From Bacillus spongiae (GTDB lineage Bacteria > Bacillota > Bacilli > Bacillales > Bacillaceae_K): a stretch of DNA of 64,000 nucleotides. The stretch spans positions 62,001 to 126,000 of the forward strand of contig NZ_JBBAXC010000009.1 in assembly GCF_037120725.1 (NCBI RefSeq). The letters are read 5' to 3'. Every line of letters begins with the position of its first letter. Positions within the stretch are counted from its first letter, which is position 1. The translations under genes were made by a program, and so were the position numbers. Below the pieces are notes generated by a model. The model saw only the letters and a list, made by a program, of their open reading frames with translations, did no database searches and was not told the origin of the DNA. Below, piece by piece: positions 18,863-29,076 of the stretch.

Positions 18863-19438
18863 TTAAATATTCACTTGGGAAATAATCGGTAAACTAGACA
18901 TTACTCCATTGTATAGCTTCAACGCCGCTAAGATAATGATAGTAAATAAGATACTCCAGATTGAAACTTGGAATAAAACAATTCCCAGCACTCCCCCCCT
19001 AGATAAAGAAGGTGTAATTCTATAAACAAACATGACAAAATAGCTAAAGGACGATAGGATAAAAATCGTCAATAACCCAATAATGGATTTCACACTCAAA
19101 ATGGACAAGAAAGCTCCTAGCAAATAAATAGTGGACAAGGAGCGAACTTTTTGTAGCGCTTCTCCACTAGAATCTTTTGAAAAAAAAAGCAAACTAATTT
19201 CATTAATCGTCTCTGCTATTAATTTTAAAGCGGCAAAGACCATAAAAAAACCGGCCATTAGCAGAATTAAAACAAATAGCTTAAGTTGTATATCCGATAA
19301 AAACTCTCTCATTCCAGCATAAATACCAATTCCTTTAAAAAGTGCTACAAACACCTCCGCACCGAATACTGCAAATGTTAAACTAAACATTAAAATTGAA
19401 AATAGAGGAAAATATCCCGTTAAGTATGTATTTTTCAT
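18863..19438 (-). CDS. yufK: YufK-like multi-pass membrane protein (DUF5366)
   Basis: 191 residues with five probable membrane segments (about 10-32, 50-75, 98-118, 122-142, 152-178). Function unknown. The name rests on size, hydropathy and its place between pbpD and the mrp operon, where B. subtilis has yufK; I did not align it. Confidence 0.6.
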   Translation of the reverse strand: MKNTYLTGYFPLFSILMFSLTFAVFGAEVFVALFKGIGIYAGMREFLSDIQLKLFVLILLMAGFFMVFAALKLIAETINEISLLFFSKDSSGEALQKVRSLSTIYLLGAFLSILSVKSIIGLLTIFILSSFSYFVMFVYRITPSLSRGGVLGIVLFQVSIWSILFTIIILAALKLYNGVMSSLPIISQVNI

Positions 19439-19571
19439 GTAGTCTCCGTCTCTCCTAAAATCAACGTTCTTGAAACCATCTTATCGCTTTCTGCCCTTAA
19501 ATTAAAGGATAAAATAGGAAGGATAGAAGAAGGAAAAACAAATAATGGAATTACGCTATAAGCTCTAACAC

Positions 19572-19604
19572 AAAAAAATAAGGCGGGGGTTCCCCACCTT
19601 ATTG
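19572..19604 (-). terminator. Terminator of small exported protein gene
   Basis: Stem AATAAGGTGGGG/CCCCGCCTTATT followed on the minus strand by a T run; it begins inside the stop codon of the small gene. Confidence 0.85.
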
Positions 19605-19805
19605 TACAAATCGAATATACTCTCTAGAGCCAAATGGAATTGGTTCAATAACAGGTTCTGCATCCTGAAAAGTAGATATGGGGGTTACCCCTTGTTTCTC
19701 TAAATAATTTAGCCTTTTCTTCTCTATAACCGATTCATGTCCACACCATGCCATCCCAAACAAAAGACTAAATAAGGAAGCAGAAAAACACACTTTCCTT
19801 TTCAC
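19599..19805 (-). CDS. Small exported protein, unknown
   Basis: About 68 residues with an N-terminal hydrophobic segment (VCFSASLFSLLFGMAWCG) after basic residues, then a polar tail. It could be a signal peptide or membrane anchor. GGTGG precedes the GTG at 19805 by nine bases; TTG at 19811 is an alternative. A strong terminator right after the stop supports a real gene. No family recognised. Confidence 0.5.
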   Translation of the reverse strand: MKRKVCFSASLFSLLFGMAWCGHESVIEKKRLNYLEKQGVTPISTFQDAEPVIEPIPFGSREYIRFVQ

Positions 19806-20114
19806 TCGCAATCACCACCTACTTTTAAGATGGCCTTTTCCCCCTTTTTTATACCTCAAATTGAAAAGGGTGTTTTTTCAATTATCCTTTTTAGAAAAAT
19901 TTTTTTATTAAATGATGCACTTTCTACTTATTTAATAGCAGTTAAAACACCTTTAGATAAAAGACTTAATCACATGCACCTGCTCTTCTTTTGCGTTATA
20001 ATGCTTGTATGGTCATTAGTAGGCTGTAGGAATTTATCATGTAAATAAGGAAATGCTGATAAAAAGGATCTATACGAACTGACATTTTATTTATGCCTTT
20101 AGGGGGGTTTTTTA

Positions 20115-22502
20115 TTGTCTATACTTCATTTTGCCATCATCTCGCCCTTTTTGATGGCTATATTGATACCAATTTTTTATTTTCTTTTTAAGAAAGTTCA
20201 TACTGGCTGGTTTGCGCTAATTTTGCCTGTCACTTTATTTGGGTATTTCTTACAATACATTCCCGTAACAGAAGGGGGAAATATAGTTAAAAAAACGGCT
20301 GAATGGATGCCTTCATTGGGAATTAACTTCGTTGCCTATGTTGATGGGCTAGGGATTCTCTTTGCCTTATTAATTACGGGAATTGGCTCACTTGTAGTGC
20401 TTTATTCGATCTATTATTTAGAAGTCGGCAAAGAAGCATTACATAATTTCTACGTATATTTGTTACTCTTTATGGGAGCAATGCTTGGACTTGTCTTATC
20501 AGATAACTTAATGGTCCTATATATGTTTTGGGAATTTACTTCAATATCATCCTTTTTATTAATTGGTTATTGGTATCACCGTGAGCGCTCTCGCTACGGT
20601 GCTCAAAAATCACTGCTTATTACGGTATTTGGTGGTTTATCGATGCTTTGTGGGTTTATTCTTTTATCCATTATGGGGGATACATTTAGTATTCGTGAAC
20701 TCATTGCCCAATCAGATGAACTGTTTACAAATCCATTATTTACACCTGCACTCATCCTTGTACTAATAGGTGCCTTTACGAAATCAGCTCAGTTTCCTTT
20801 TCACATTTGGCTTCCTGATGCTATGGAAGCACCAACACCCGTCAGCGCTTACCTTCACTCTGCTACTATGGTAAAGGCTGGAATTTATCTTGTTGCTCGT
20901 TTGAGTCCAATTTTTTCTCAATCTGGTATTTGGCTATGGCTTATTGGAGGAATAGGGTTACTCACACTCTTTTGGGGATCATTTAACGCTGTAAAGCAAA
21001 CGGATTTAAAAAGTATCCTTGCCTTCTCTACAGTCAGCCAGCTAGGATTAATCATGTCATTATTAGGGGTAGGGGCAGCGGCTCAACATTATGGCTATGA
21101 AAAATATTACCTTATCGCGACACTTGCTGCAGTATTTCATTTAATCAACCACGCAACCTTTAAAGGAAGTTTATTTATGGTTGCAGGGATTGTCGACCAC
21201 GAAACGGGTACTAGAGATATCCGAAAGCTTGGTGGGTTAATGAGCTTTATGCCCATTACCTTTACTATTGCCATAATTGGAACATTCTCCATGGCAGGTC
21301 TCCCACCTTTTAATGGGTTTCTAAGTAAAGAGATGTTCTTCACTGCCATGGTGAAAGTGTTAGAGATGGATATTTACAATTTAGAAACATGGGGAGTGTT
21401 ATTCCCTGTTATTGCTTGGACTGCCAGTGTATTTACGTTTTTGTATAGTATGAGGCTACTATTTAAAACATTTACTGGGAAATTACAACCTGAAAAACTA
21501 AAAACACAACCTCATGAAGCACCTTTTGGTATGTTGGTTTCTCCAATCGTCCTTGCTTCACTTGTTATCATTTTTGGTTTCTTCCCAAATTTACTGTCTC
21601 ATTCAATTATTAAACCAGCGGTGGAAGCTATCATACCAGGAGTTAACGAATTAGAGGTTCATATTTCCTTTTGGCATGGATTTACACCTGAGCTCTTTAT
21701 GACAATTGGCGTAATATTAGGAGGTATCCTATTATATGCCACTTTCCCGAAATGGAAAAAACTCTTTGAACGTCTACCAGAAAAGCTATCATTTAATTTT
21801 CTGTACGACCACGGAATCGTTTCATTAGAGCGAGGCGCTTATAAAACATCAAGAACAGTGATGAATGGGTTTATTCGCACTTACCTAGTGTATATCTTCT
21901 CCTTCTTCATTGGAATTCTACTATTTACGCTATGGTTTAAAGACGCATTTGTGTTTTCTACCGACAAAATAGCACCAATTGGTGTGTATGAATTAGTTCT
22001 CGCCATAGTACTTATTATCGGAACCATTACGATTTTATTTGCTAAATCCCGTTTGACAGCGATTATTTCTCTTGGTGCTGTTGGATATACGGTCTCCCTA
22101 TTTTATGTATTGTTTCGTGCACCTGACTTAGCATTGACACAACTTGTTATTGAGACGATTTCAGTCGCGTTATTCTTATTGTGCTTTTACCACTTACCGC
22201 GTCTCAGTCGCCATGAAGAACATATGCGCTTTAAATTAGGAAATGCATTGATCTCTATAGGAGTGGGAGTTGTCGTTACCTTAATTTCGATTTCTTCTCA
22301 CAGCCAAAAGTTTTTCGATTCCATTTCACAATATTATATTGATAGTGCTTATAAAGAAGCCGGTGGAAAGAACTTGGTCAACGTCATTTTAGTTGATTTT
22401 CGTGGGTTTGATACATTGTTCGAAATTTGTGTACTAGCCATTGCGGCACTTGGAATTTTCTCAATGATAAAACTTCGTTTAACAAGGAGGAAAGAAGGAT
22501 GA
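20115..22502 (+). CDS. mrpA: Mrp Na+/H+ antiporter subunit A
   Basis: 795-residue polytopic subunit homologous to NuoL, with the lysine/glutamate proton-channel helices (MFWEFTSISSFLLIGYW, FPFHIWLPDAMEAPTPVSAYLHSA in two parts) and a C-terminal MbhE-like extension. With the other subunits it exchanges cytoplasmic Na+ for H+. Start is TTG at 20115, seven bases after GGGGGG. First gene of a seven-gene operon ending at 25870. Confidence 0.94.
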   Translation: MSILHFAIISPFLMAILIPIFYFLFKKVHTGWFALILPVTLFGYFLQYIPVTEGGNIVKKTAEWMPSLGINFVAYVDGLGILFALLITGIGSLVVLYSIYYLEVGKEALHNFYVYLLLFMGAMLGLVLSDNLMVLYMFWEFTSISSFLLIGYWYHRERSRYGAQKSLLITVFGGLSMLCGFILLSIMGDTFSIRELIAQSDELFTNPLFTPALILVLIGAFTKSAQFPFHIWLPDAMEAPTPVSAYLHSATMVKAGIYLVARLSPIFSQSGIWLWLIGGIGLLTLFWGSFNAVKQTDLKSILAFSTVSQLGLIMSLLGVGAAAQHYGYEKYYLIATLAAVFHLINHATFKGSLFMVAGIVDHETGTRDIRKLGGLMSFMPITFTIAIIGTFSMAGLPPFNGFLSKEMFFTAMVKVLEMDIYNLETWGVLFPVIAWTASVFTFLYSMRLLFKTFTGKLQPEKLKTQPHEAPFGMLVSPIVLASLVIIFGFFPNLLSHSIIKPAVEAIIPGVNELEVHISFWHGFTPELFMTIGVILGGILLYATFPKWKKLFERLPEKLSFNFLYDHGIVSLERGAYKTSRTVMNGFIRTYLVYIFSFFIGILLFTLWFKDAFVFSTDKIAPIGVYELVLAIVLIIGTITILFAKSRLTAIISLGAVGYTVSLFYVLFRAPDLALTQLVIETISVALFLLCFYHLPRLSRHEEHMRFKLGNALISIGVGVVVTLISISSHSQKFFDSISQYYIDSAYKEAGGKNLVNVILVDFRGFDTLFEICVLAIAALGIFSMIKLRLTRRKEG

Positions 22503-22921
22503 AAACAAATGATGTCATTTTACAAACTGTAACAACCGTTGCCGCCTTTATGATTATTTTGTTTTCCATTCAACTATTCTTCGCAGGCCATTATTATCCT
22601 GGTGGAGGTTTTATTGGTGGATTAATGACGGCTGGCGCTTTGGTGCTATTATTGCTCGCTTTCGACATTAAAACTGTAGCGTGTATATTACCCATAGATT
22701 ATAAAATCTTAACAGCGATTGGATTATTATTTTCCGTTGGGACAGGAGCAGGCGCTCTCTTATTTGATGTCCCTTTCTTAACACATGCGTTTAATGATTT
22801 TTATCTCCCATTGCTTGGTAAACAATCTCTTCATACAGCAGTCCTCTTCGATATAGGTGTATACCTTGTCGTAATCGGTGTCACCATGACCATTATTCAA
22901 ACGATTGGAGAGAGCGATTAA
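22499..22921 (+). CDS. mrpB: Mrp antiporter subunit B
   Basis: 140-residue membrane subunit (MnhB family) with four membrane segments and the conserved [20 protein letters not shown]. The ATG at 22499 overlaps the mrpA stop (ATGA) and follows AAGGAGGAAAG, which fixes the start. Confidence 0.93.
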   Translation: MKTNDVILQTVTTVAAFMIILFSIQLFFAGHYYPGGGFIGGLMTAGALVLLLLAFDIKTVACILPIDYKILTAIGLLFSVGTGAGALLFDVPFLTHAFNDFYLPLLGKQSLHTAVLFDIGVYLVVIGVTMTIIQTIGESD

Positions 22922-23265
22922 TGGAAATATTAATGTCTATCGTCATTGGCTTTTTATTCATGAGTGCAGTTTATTTAATTCTGTCAAAAAGCCTATTAAG
23001 AATTATTATAGGAACAGGACTTTTAAGCCATGGCGCCCATCTTTTAATCTTAACGATGGGTGGGTTAAAAAGTGATGGTGCTGCTCCTCTGCTTGGAGAG
23101 TATGCGAAATCCTATGTTGACCCCTTACCACAAGCCCTTATATTAACTGCTATCGTCATAAGCTTTGGGGTTACTTCCTTCTTTTTAGTACTTGCTTATC
23201 GAGCCTATCAAGAAATAGGAACAGACAATATGGAACAAATGAGAGGAAACGAAGGAAATGACTAA
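22921..23265 (+). CDS. mrpC: Mrp antiporter subunit C
   Basis: 114-residue NuoK homologue with three membrane helices ([46 protein letters not shown]). Its ATG shares a base with the mrpB stop (TAATG), indicating translational coupling. Confidence 0.93.
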   Translation: MEILMSIVIGFLFMSAVYLILSKSLLRIIIGTGLLSHGAHLLILTMGGLKSDGAAPLLGEYAKSYVDPLPQALILTAIVISFGVTSFFLVLAYRAYQEIGTDNMEQMRGNEGND

Positions 23266-24739
23266 TTTATTAATTTTACCTATCCTCATCCCTCTTTTAA
23301 CAGCAATATCTCTAATGTTTTTTAGAAAGTGGGTTGGGGTGCAAAAATGGATATCCTTACTTTCAACGTTAGGAACTGTTATCGCATCCATTATTTTATT
23401 AAACACTGTATATACCGAGGGGATTCAAACCGTGAACCTTGGAAGCTGGACAGCTCCCTTTGGAATCACATTAGTTTCAGATCCCATTTCTGCATTACTA
23501 GTCACGACCACCAGCATCATTACGTTACTCGTACTGGTTTACTCTTTTAAATCGATAGGTGAGTCAAGAGAGAAATTCTACTTCTACCCTGTCGTCCAAT
23601 TTTTATTAGTGGGTGTCGTTGGTGCGTTTACAACTGGAGATATCTTTAATCTATTTGTATTTTTCGAAGTGATGTTAATGGCTTCTTATGTGCTACTCGT
23701 CCTTGGTGGTACTCAAATTCAATTGCGAGAATCGATTAAATATATTTTAGTAAACGTGATCTCATCTGCATTGTTTGTTGTGGCCGTTGCTTATCTTTAC
23801 TCAGTTGTAGGAACACTAAATATGGCTCAAATCGGTGAACGAATTGCAGCAATTAATCAACCTGGCATCATTACGGTTATTGCTGTGTTATTTTTAATCG
23901 TATTCGGCCTAAAGGGTGCTATTTTTCCGCTTTATTATTGGCTTCCGGGCTCTTACTTTGCACCACCAATACCTGTATTAGCGCTATTCGGTGCATTATT
24001 AACGAAAGTCGGAGTATACTCTATCTTACGTACTTACACTTTGTTTTTTAATCTTGATACAGAGTTTACTCATACTTTATTAATGGGACTTGCTCTCCTT
24101 ACCATCTTGGTAGGTATTGTCGGAGCAATTGCTTATTGGGACGTTAAGAAAATTATTATTTATAACATCATTATCGCCGTTGGAGTCATTCTCTTTGGGG
24201 TTTCCGTGAATAATGAGTTTTCACTTCAAGGTTCGGTGTATTACTTGATTCATGACATGCTGATTAAAGCTTCCTTATTTTTACTTATTGGTGTGATGAT
24301 TAAAATAAGTGGAACGAGTAATTTAAGACAAATGGGTGGAATGTTGAAGCACTTCCCTCTTCTTGGCTGGACATTTTTCATTGCAACCTTGTCTTTAGCT
24401 GGTATTCCACCGTTTAGTGGATTTGTAGGTAAGTTATTGATCATTAAAGGAGCATTAATAGCTGAGCACTATATTGGAGCAGGTATAATCTTACTTTCAA
24501 GCTTGTTTGTTCTCTATTCTGTAATGAAAATCTTTATGAATGGCTTTTGGGGAGAGCCTCAAGAATGTAAAGTGGAAAATAAAACTACTGTTCATTACTT
24601 ATGGGCGCCAGGAGCTATACTCGTGTTGCTTGCTGTAGTGTACGGCTTTAGTGCAGATTACATTCGCCCAATAATGATTCAAGCAACGGATGTATTAATG
24701 GATCCTCAAATCTATATACAAGCCGTTTTAAAGGAGTAG
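23258..24739 (+). CDS. mrpD: Mrp antiporter subunit D
   Basis: 493-residue NuoM/N homologue, proton-translocating. Key segments: [17 protein letters not shown] with the channel glutamate, [20 protein letters not shown] and [14 protein letters not shown]. Overlaps the end of mrpC by eight bases. Confidence 0.94.
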   Translation: MTNLLILPILIPLLTAISLMFFRKWVGVQKWISLLSTLGTVIASIILLNTVYTEGIQTVNLGSWTAPFGITLVSDPISALLVTTTSIITLLVLVYSFKSIGESREKFYFYPVVQFLLVGVVGAFTTGDIFNLFVFFEVMLMASYVLLVLGGTQIQLRESIKYILVNVISSALFVVAVAYLYSVVGTLNMAQIGERIAAINQPGIITVIAVLFLIVFGLKGAIFPLYYWLPGSYFAPPIPVLALFGALLTKVGVYSILRTYTLFFNLDTEFTHTLLMGLALLTILVGIVGAIAYWDVKKIIIYNIIIAVGVILFGVSVNNEFSLQGSVYYLIHDMLIKASLFLLIGVMIKISGTSNLRQMGGMLKHFPLLGWTFFIATLSLAGIPPFSGFVGKLLIIKGALIAEHYIGAGIILLSSLFVLYSVMKIFMNGFWGEPQECKVENKTTVHYLWAPGAILVLLAVVYGFSADYIRPIMIQATDVLMDPQIYIQAVLKE

Positions 24740-24745
24740 TGTCAC

Positions 24746-25222
24746 ATGTCCTTACAAATTTTATTAAATTTCACACTTGCCTTTTTATGGATGTTCCTAA
24801 CTGTTTCATTTACAGCTGATACATTTTTAGTTGGGTTTATCCTAGGAATAATCATTATCTTTTCGTTTCGCCGCTTTTTTCCATCGAGATTTTATTTAGT
24901 TCGATTCATTGCCATCGTCCAACTTGGCTATATTTTCTTAATTGAACTACTCAAGTCAAATATCTCTGTGTTAAAAACGATTTTAAAACCAAAACTAGAT
25001 ATTAAACCTGGCATTTTCGCTTATCCGACCCAATTAAAGAGTGATTGGGAAATAACCATATTGGCGAACTTAATTACGCTAACACCGGGTACACTCGTCA
25101 TGGATGTTTCACTTGATAATAAAATTCTTTATGTTCATGCGATTGATGTGGATGATGTAGATGATGCCATAGACAGTATTCGAAACACATTTGAGAAGGC
25201 CATCATGGAGGTGACTCGATAA
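24746..25222 (+). CDS. mrpE: Mrp antiporter subunit E
   Basis: 158 residues, MnhE family: two or three N-terminal membrane helices and a cytoplasmic domain with the conserved ANLITLTPGTLVMDVS and VHAIDVDDVDDA. AAAGGAG lies upstream of the ATG inside the mrpD end. Confidence 0.92.
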   Translation: MSLQILLNFTLAFLWMFLTVSFTADTFLVGFILGIIIIFSFRRFFPSRFYLVRFIAIVQLGYIFLIELLKSNISVLKTILKPKLDIKPGIFAYPTQLKSDWEITILANLITLTPGTLVMDVSLDNKILYVHAIDVDDVDDAIDSIRNTFEKAIMEVTR

Positions 25223-25509
25223 TGCTTGAAGTGATTATTCAAATTTCTTTAATTGCTGTCTCACTCTCCATGCTTGGTTTAATATATCGTGTAGTGAAAG
25301 GTCCTTCTATTCCCGACCGAGTCGTTGCGCTAGATGCTATTGGCATTAACTTAGTCGCTTTCGTAGCCCTTATCTCTATGCTACTTGAGACTCACGCATT
25401 TTTAGAAGTGATTCTGCTTATCGGAATACTAGCCTTTATCGGAACAGTTGCCTTTTCTAAATTTTTAGAGAAAGGGGCGATTATTGAACGTGATCGAGAC
25501 AATCATTAG
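25222..25509 (+). CDS. mrpF: Mrp antiporter subunit F
   Basis: 95 residues, three membrane helices, with the MnhF signature YRVVKGPSIPDRVVALDAIG. ATG shares one base with the mrpE stop. Confidence 0.92.
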   Translation: MLEVIIQISLIAVSLSMLGLIYRVVKGPSIPDRVVALDAIGINLVAFVALISMLLETHAFLEVILLIGILAFIGTVAFSKFLEKGAIIERDRDNH

Positions 25510-25870
25510 TGTCTTCATTGGATTCTTTGTTATTGCTGGAGCTTTTCTGACCCTTGTTACTGCTTTTGGGGTTATTCGCTTACCTGATGTTTATACTAGA
25601 AACCATGCAGCATCAAAAAGCGCTACACTTGGTGTGATGTTCATTCTATTGGCTACTTTTTTGTATTTTTATATAACAGAAGATCATGTTAATACAAGAG
25701 TACTGTTAGGAATCTTTTTTATCTTTATTACAGCACCAGTAGCCGGACACTTGATTTCCCGTGCCGCCTACCATTCTGGTGTAAAGCTATGGGAAAAAAG
25801 CGTACGAGATGATTTGCAGTTCAAAGATAAATATGAACAAAACAATCAATCAGATAATATAAATTCGTGA
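25484..25870 (+). CDS. mrpG: Mrp antiporter subunit G
   Basis: 128 residues with three membrane helices and the MnhG motif GVIRLPDVYTRNHAASKSATLG (given here as the region about residues 27-48). Overlaps mrpF. AAAGGGG precedes TTG at 25484 by six bases; a GTG at 25490 is the alternative start. Last gene of the operon. Confidence 0.92.
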   Translation: MNVIETIISVFIGFFVIAGAFLTLVTAFGVIRLPDVYTRNHAASKSATLGVMFILLATFLYFYITEDHVNTRVLLGIFFIFITAPVAGHLISRAAYHSGVKLWEKSVRDDLQFKDKYEQNNQSDNINS

Positions 25871-25875
25871 ATTAC

Positions 25876-25914
25876 ACCAAAGAAGGCATACGAAAAGCGT
25901 ATGCCTTCTTTGGA
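25876..25914. terminator. Hairpin after mrp operon
   Basis: Perfect 16-base-pair inverted repeat (25877-25892 with 25898-25913), nine bases after the mrpG stop. It lacks a long T run, so it may end transcription weakly or protect the 3' end of the mrp message. Confidence 0.7.
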
Positions 25915-26026
25915 TATAATGGATATCCTTTTCTATAATTCTTCTCCAATAGAGCTATGGAATAGAACGAATGGTGTGAGTCATGGTTTGAATAACCATT
26001 GATGAATGCCTGCTATCCTTAATTTC

Positions 26027-27022
26027 TTAAATTACCCCTATTTTCCTTTTAATCTGTTTAAGAAAAGGAATACTAAGTCCTCTTGCCTTTTCGGCACCCT
26101 CTTGTAAAATATTATCGAGGGTTCCTGTAGATGCCATTAGCTCATTATATTTCTCCCTTGGCTCTTCAAGAAATCTATTCATCACCTTAAATAACTCTGC
26201 TTTCGCTTCTCCCCAACCGATACCATTTAAATATTGGTCTTTCATCTGCTGGGTTTCGCTAGGGGAAGCAAATTCTTTATACAACATAAAGATAATAGAA
26301 GTATGAGGATCTTTTGGTGCATCAGGAGGCAATGAATCCGTTTTAATTTTATTAATAAGTTTTTCTAATTTTTTTGGCTCTTCAAATATCGGTATTGTAT
26401 TATTATAGCTTTTACTCATTTTGCGACCATCTAATCCAGGTAATATAGCCGTACTTTCCTGAATTTTATATTTTGGCAATCCGAATGTTTCCCCATAAGT
26501 ATTATTGAAATTTTTTGCGATATCCCTAGCTATTTCAACATGTTGAACTTGATCCTTTCCAACTGGTACGATTTCTGTATTAAACATTAAAATATCTGCC
26601 GTCATTAAAATAGGGTAATTATAAATTCCCATGTTTACACCAAAATCAACATCTCTGTTATGCTGCTTATTACTATCAACGATTGATTTATAAGCGTGAG
26701 CTCTATTCATTAACCCTTTGGAAGCGAAGCAACTGAATATCCAATTTAACTCGAATATCTCGGGAACATCAGACTGTCTATAAAAGATGGTTTTATCAGC
26801 ATCGAGACCTAAAGCTAACCAAGTTGCAGCGATTCCATATGATAGGTGTCGAAATTCTTTTGCATCATGGATTTTGGTTAGACCATGATAATCAGCAACA
26901 AAGTATGCTTGTTTATATTCTTGTATTTTTGCCAATTCTAAGGCAGGTTTTATCGCACCGATATAATTACCTAAATGAACTTGACCAGTGGGTTTAATTC
27001 CAGTTAAAATTGTTTTTTTCAT
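26027..27022 (-). CDS. trpS: Tryptophanyl-tRNA synthetase, divergent (type II-like)
   Basis: 331-residue class I synthetase with HLGNY as the HIGH motif (IKPTGQVHLGNYIGAI) and KMSKS in GRKMSKSYNNTIP. It charges tRNA-Trp. The PGLDGRKMSKSYNNT context, without the KVGARIMSL segment of the standard Bacillus enzyme, looks like the TrpRS of many Proteobacteria rather than housekeeping B. subtilis TrpS, so this is probably a second copy. GGAGGT precedes the ATG at 27022; the upstream ATG at 27040 lacks a site. A T-box leader controls it. Confidence 0.9.
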   Translation of the reverse strand: MKKTILTGIKPTGQVHLGNYIGAIKPALELAKIQEYKQAYFVADYHGLTKIHDAKEFRHLSYGIAATWLALGLDADKTIFYRQSDVPEIFELNWIFSCFASKGLMNRAHAYKSIVDSNKQHNRDVDFGVNMGIYNYPILMTADILMFNTEIVPVGKDQVQHVEIARDIAKNFNNTYGETFGLPKYKIQESTAILPGLDGRKMSKSYNNTIPIFEEPKKLEKLINKIKTDSLPPDAPKDPHTSIIFMLYKEFASPSETQQMKDQYLNGIGWGEAKAELFKVMNRFLEEPREKYNELMASTGTLDNILQEGAEKARGLSIPFLKQIKRKIGVI

Positions 27023-27040
27023 ATTAACCTCCAACTTCAT

Positions 27041-27320
27041 GAAATATAAAAAGGGCTACTCAATCCTTAAAAACAAGGACGAGTAACCCGTGGTGCCACC
27101 TTTTTTCGTTTATCAAAATAAACGCACTTTATCCATACTGAAAAATAAATTCCAATACTTTGTCTTTTTTAACGGTAAGACTCTCCGCTAAACCTACTAT
27201 TATTTCAGTCGAGTAGCTCAGAAGCCCATTCAACTATCGTTCCACACTGATTTCCACCAAACCATCAGTTCTCTGAAGCGGTCTAATAGCCTACTCTTCT
27301 TCTTCATCGCTGTTTTATTT
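27041..27320 (-). promoter_or_regulatory. Tryptophan T-box riboswitch leader
   Basis: On the minus strand, the leader carries a Stem I with the specifier segment GAATGGGCTTCTGAGC (UGG at 27228-27226), the conserved core GGTGGCACCACGG (about 27101-27089) and a terminator stem (GGGTTACTC with GAGTAGCCC, 27053-27089) followed by TTTTT. Uncharged tRNA-Trp should favour antitermination and trpS expression. The tryptophan specifier agrees with the gene it controls. Confidence 0.92.
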
Positions 27321-27327
27321 TTTCTTA

Positions 27328-27356
27328 ATTCTAAATTATGGATAGTAATTCGTCAA
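27328..27356 (-). promoter_or_regulatory. SigA-type promoter of T-box-trpS transcript
   Basis: TTGACG (27356-27351), 17-base spacer, TAGAAT (27333-27328) on the minus strand. Predicted start near 27320, just upstream of the T-box Stem I. Confidence 0.75.
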
Positions 27357-27385
27357 GAACTTGATGGGCAAGAAATGGAAAATTA

Positions 27386-27526
27386 ATGATTTCTGCTGAA
27401 GTCATGAAAGCTTATGAACTTAAGCGACGACTATATGCAGTGATAGATGGTGAAAGTTCGGGTCAAAACCTAAATCATTACAGTGAGGCTTGCACGGAAA
27501 CTCTCAAATTCAATAATGGTGGTTAA
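27386..27526 (+). CDS. Short ORF of 46 codons, possibly a decayed gene
   Basis: ATG to TAA frame with coding-like composition (MISAEVMKAYELKRRLYAV at the start, hydrophilic end). Just before it, another frame reads open to TAA with the stop overlapping the ATG region (QELDGQEMEN). No ribosome site is clear. This may be the tail of a broken gene; no family recognised. Confidence 0.25.
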   Translation: MISAEVMKAYELKRRLYAVIDGESSGQNLNHYSEACTETLKFNNGG

Positions 27527-27851
27527 TTATCCACTTATTATCCACAAAGTAAATTATTCTAAATCGAATACAACGTTCCGAAAGATTATGTGGAACAAAA
27601 GGATTGTTGTACATAGAGAATAATAAATTTACTAGACAAGTAAATACTCCTAACCATAGAAGAATTCAAATAAATTATTTTACGACCTTGGCTTAAACTT
27701 AGACAAGAAGAGAATTGACCTTCATACAAGATTATTGTTTCTGTATTTTCTAAAATTAAATTTTTGTTTATGTCTATTAAAAATAGATGATTTAGGAAAA
27801 AACTTAAAAAAGGAGTCATGTTTTTATTAGCGGATGCGATAATTGGGAACT
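27527..27851. other. AT-rich intergenic stretch
   Basis: No supported gene. A 77-codon minus-strand frame exists, but it has no ribosome site and an implausible composition. Confidence 0.5.
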
Positions 27852-27980
27852 ATGTTTGAGGTTTTTGTTGATTTTTTGAGGTTCAATAAGTACACTGATT
27901 TTTTCCTAAAAGATCTAACAGAAGAAGAAATAAAGAAGAATATAAAATACCTTAGGGATTACAAATGTTTTCAAAATTAG
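27852..27980 (+). CDS. Short ORF of 42 codons, unknown
   Basis: ATG to TAG frame with acidic/basic helix-like end (DFFLKDLTEEEIKKNIKYL). No good ribosome site. Composition looks protein-coding, so it may be a fragment of a lost gene. Confidence 0.25.
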   Translation: MFEVFVDFLRFNKYTDFFLKDLTEEEIKKNIKYLRDYKCFQN

Positions 27981-28225
27981 AACACATAGATATTAGTTTA
28001 CAATAAGAAAAATTGACATATTTAAAAAGATATCTTCCTTTTTTTGGTCTTTTTCTCTATGCATCAAGAGATTTCTCTACCTTTCATAGACTCACGAGGT
28101 TTCACCACTCTCACAAGAAAGACACAACCTATACGAAAACAACCTTTCTAGAGAATCCTATCATTTGTATGTTCTGAATTTTCTAGTAGAATTATTTTAA
28201 CAAAACATAATAGGAGTGTAAAAAA

Positions 28226-28777
28226 ATGAAAGTAGCGTATTTTATTGGCATTGTACCTCCAGAAGAATATATAGAGCGAATTGAATATTTTCAAAGGAAA
28301 TGGAATACCCTATTAAGTGTTGAGCCTCATATCACTATAAAAGCTCAAGGGGGATTAACTCCAGATAAAAAGTGGATTGACAAAGTAAAAAAAGTAGGTG
28401 AGAATTTCAAACCTTTTCAGGTTTCATTAGATAAACCAAAGTATTTTGGAGATAACATATTATATTTAAGCGTTCACTCAACCAATTTATATAAATTACA
28501 TCAATATTTGGTGCGAGAGATCTCACCATCAGAAGATTCAATACAACAGTATTTTGAACTTGATGACTTTGTCCCACACTTAACATTAGGCATAAAGCAG
28601 AGCATTGGTAATACTTCTGCTCGGTTGTCAAATGAAGTATTAACAGAAATGGAACAATGGGCCCATAAAGAATTGACACCTTACCCCAATTTTGAAGTGA
28701 ATTTTATTAGAATTTATGAATTAAACATTGAAGAGCAACGATATGAAAAATATTTAGATATCCCTTTAAGCATTTGA
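28226..28777 (+). CDS. 2H phosphoesterase / 2'-5' RNA ligase family protein
   Basis: 183 residues with the two H-x-T/S motifs of the LigT/2H superfamily: PHITIKA (about residue 35) and PHLTLGI (about 118). Members hydrolyse 2',3'-cyclic phosphates or cyclic phosphodiesters; the natural substrate here is unknown. TAGGAGTG lies ten bases before the ATG. Confidence 0.85.
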   Translation: MKVAYFIGIVPPEEYIERIEYFQRKWNTLLSVEPHITIKAQGGLTPDKKWIDKVKKVGENFKPFQVSLDKPKYFGDNILYLSVHSTNLYKLHQYLVREISPSEDSIQQYFELDDFVPHLTLGIKQSIGNTSARLSNEVLTEMEQWAHKELTPYPNFEVNFIRIYELNIEEQRYEKYLDIPLSI

Positions 28778-28891
28778 CTAATTAATATGAGACTTTTTCT
28801 TATAGGTTTCTTAACATTTGACCTTGTTCTATACTTAAATCTATGGCACGTTGAAATACATCCTTAAAGGATGGTTAGAAGTAACTGTGCC

Positions 28892-28935
28892 TAACAAAGC
28901 AGATGAGTGCATATAATCACCCATCTGCTTTGTAT
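28892..28935. terminator. Hairpin downstream of 2H phosphoesterase gene
   Basis: Twelve-base-pair stem ACAAAGCAGATG/CATCTGCTTTGT with a 16-base loop; T-poor tail, so termination is only likely. Confidence 0.55.
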
Positions 28936-29076
28936 TAACAATACCTATTTCCATTTCCGTCTGGTACAACAACCATTTTCAGTTTTAATGTATAGCTCTT
29001 TACCATCTTATCTTTCCATGAGTAATTTTACAGACCTTTCGAAAACATACAAAAAAAGTTTTTATCGCTTTATATA

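Noticed and set aside
27586-27819. Minus-strand 77-codon ORF
   Set aside because: No ribosome site and no plausible domain; likely chance in AT-rich DNA.
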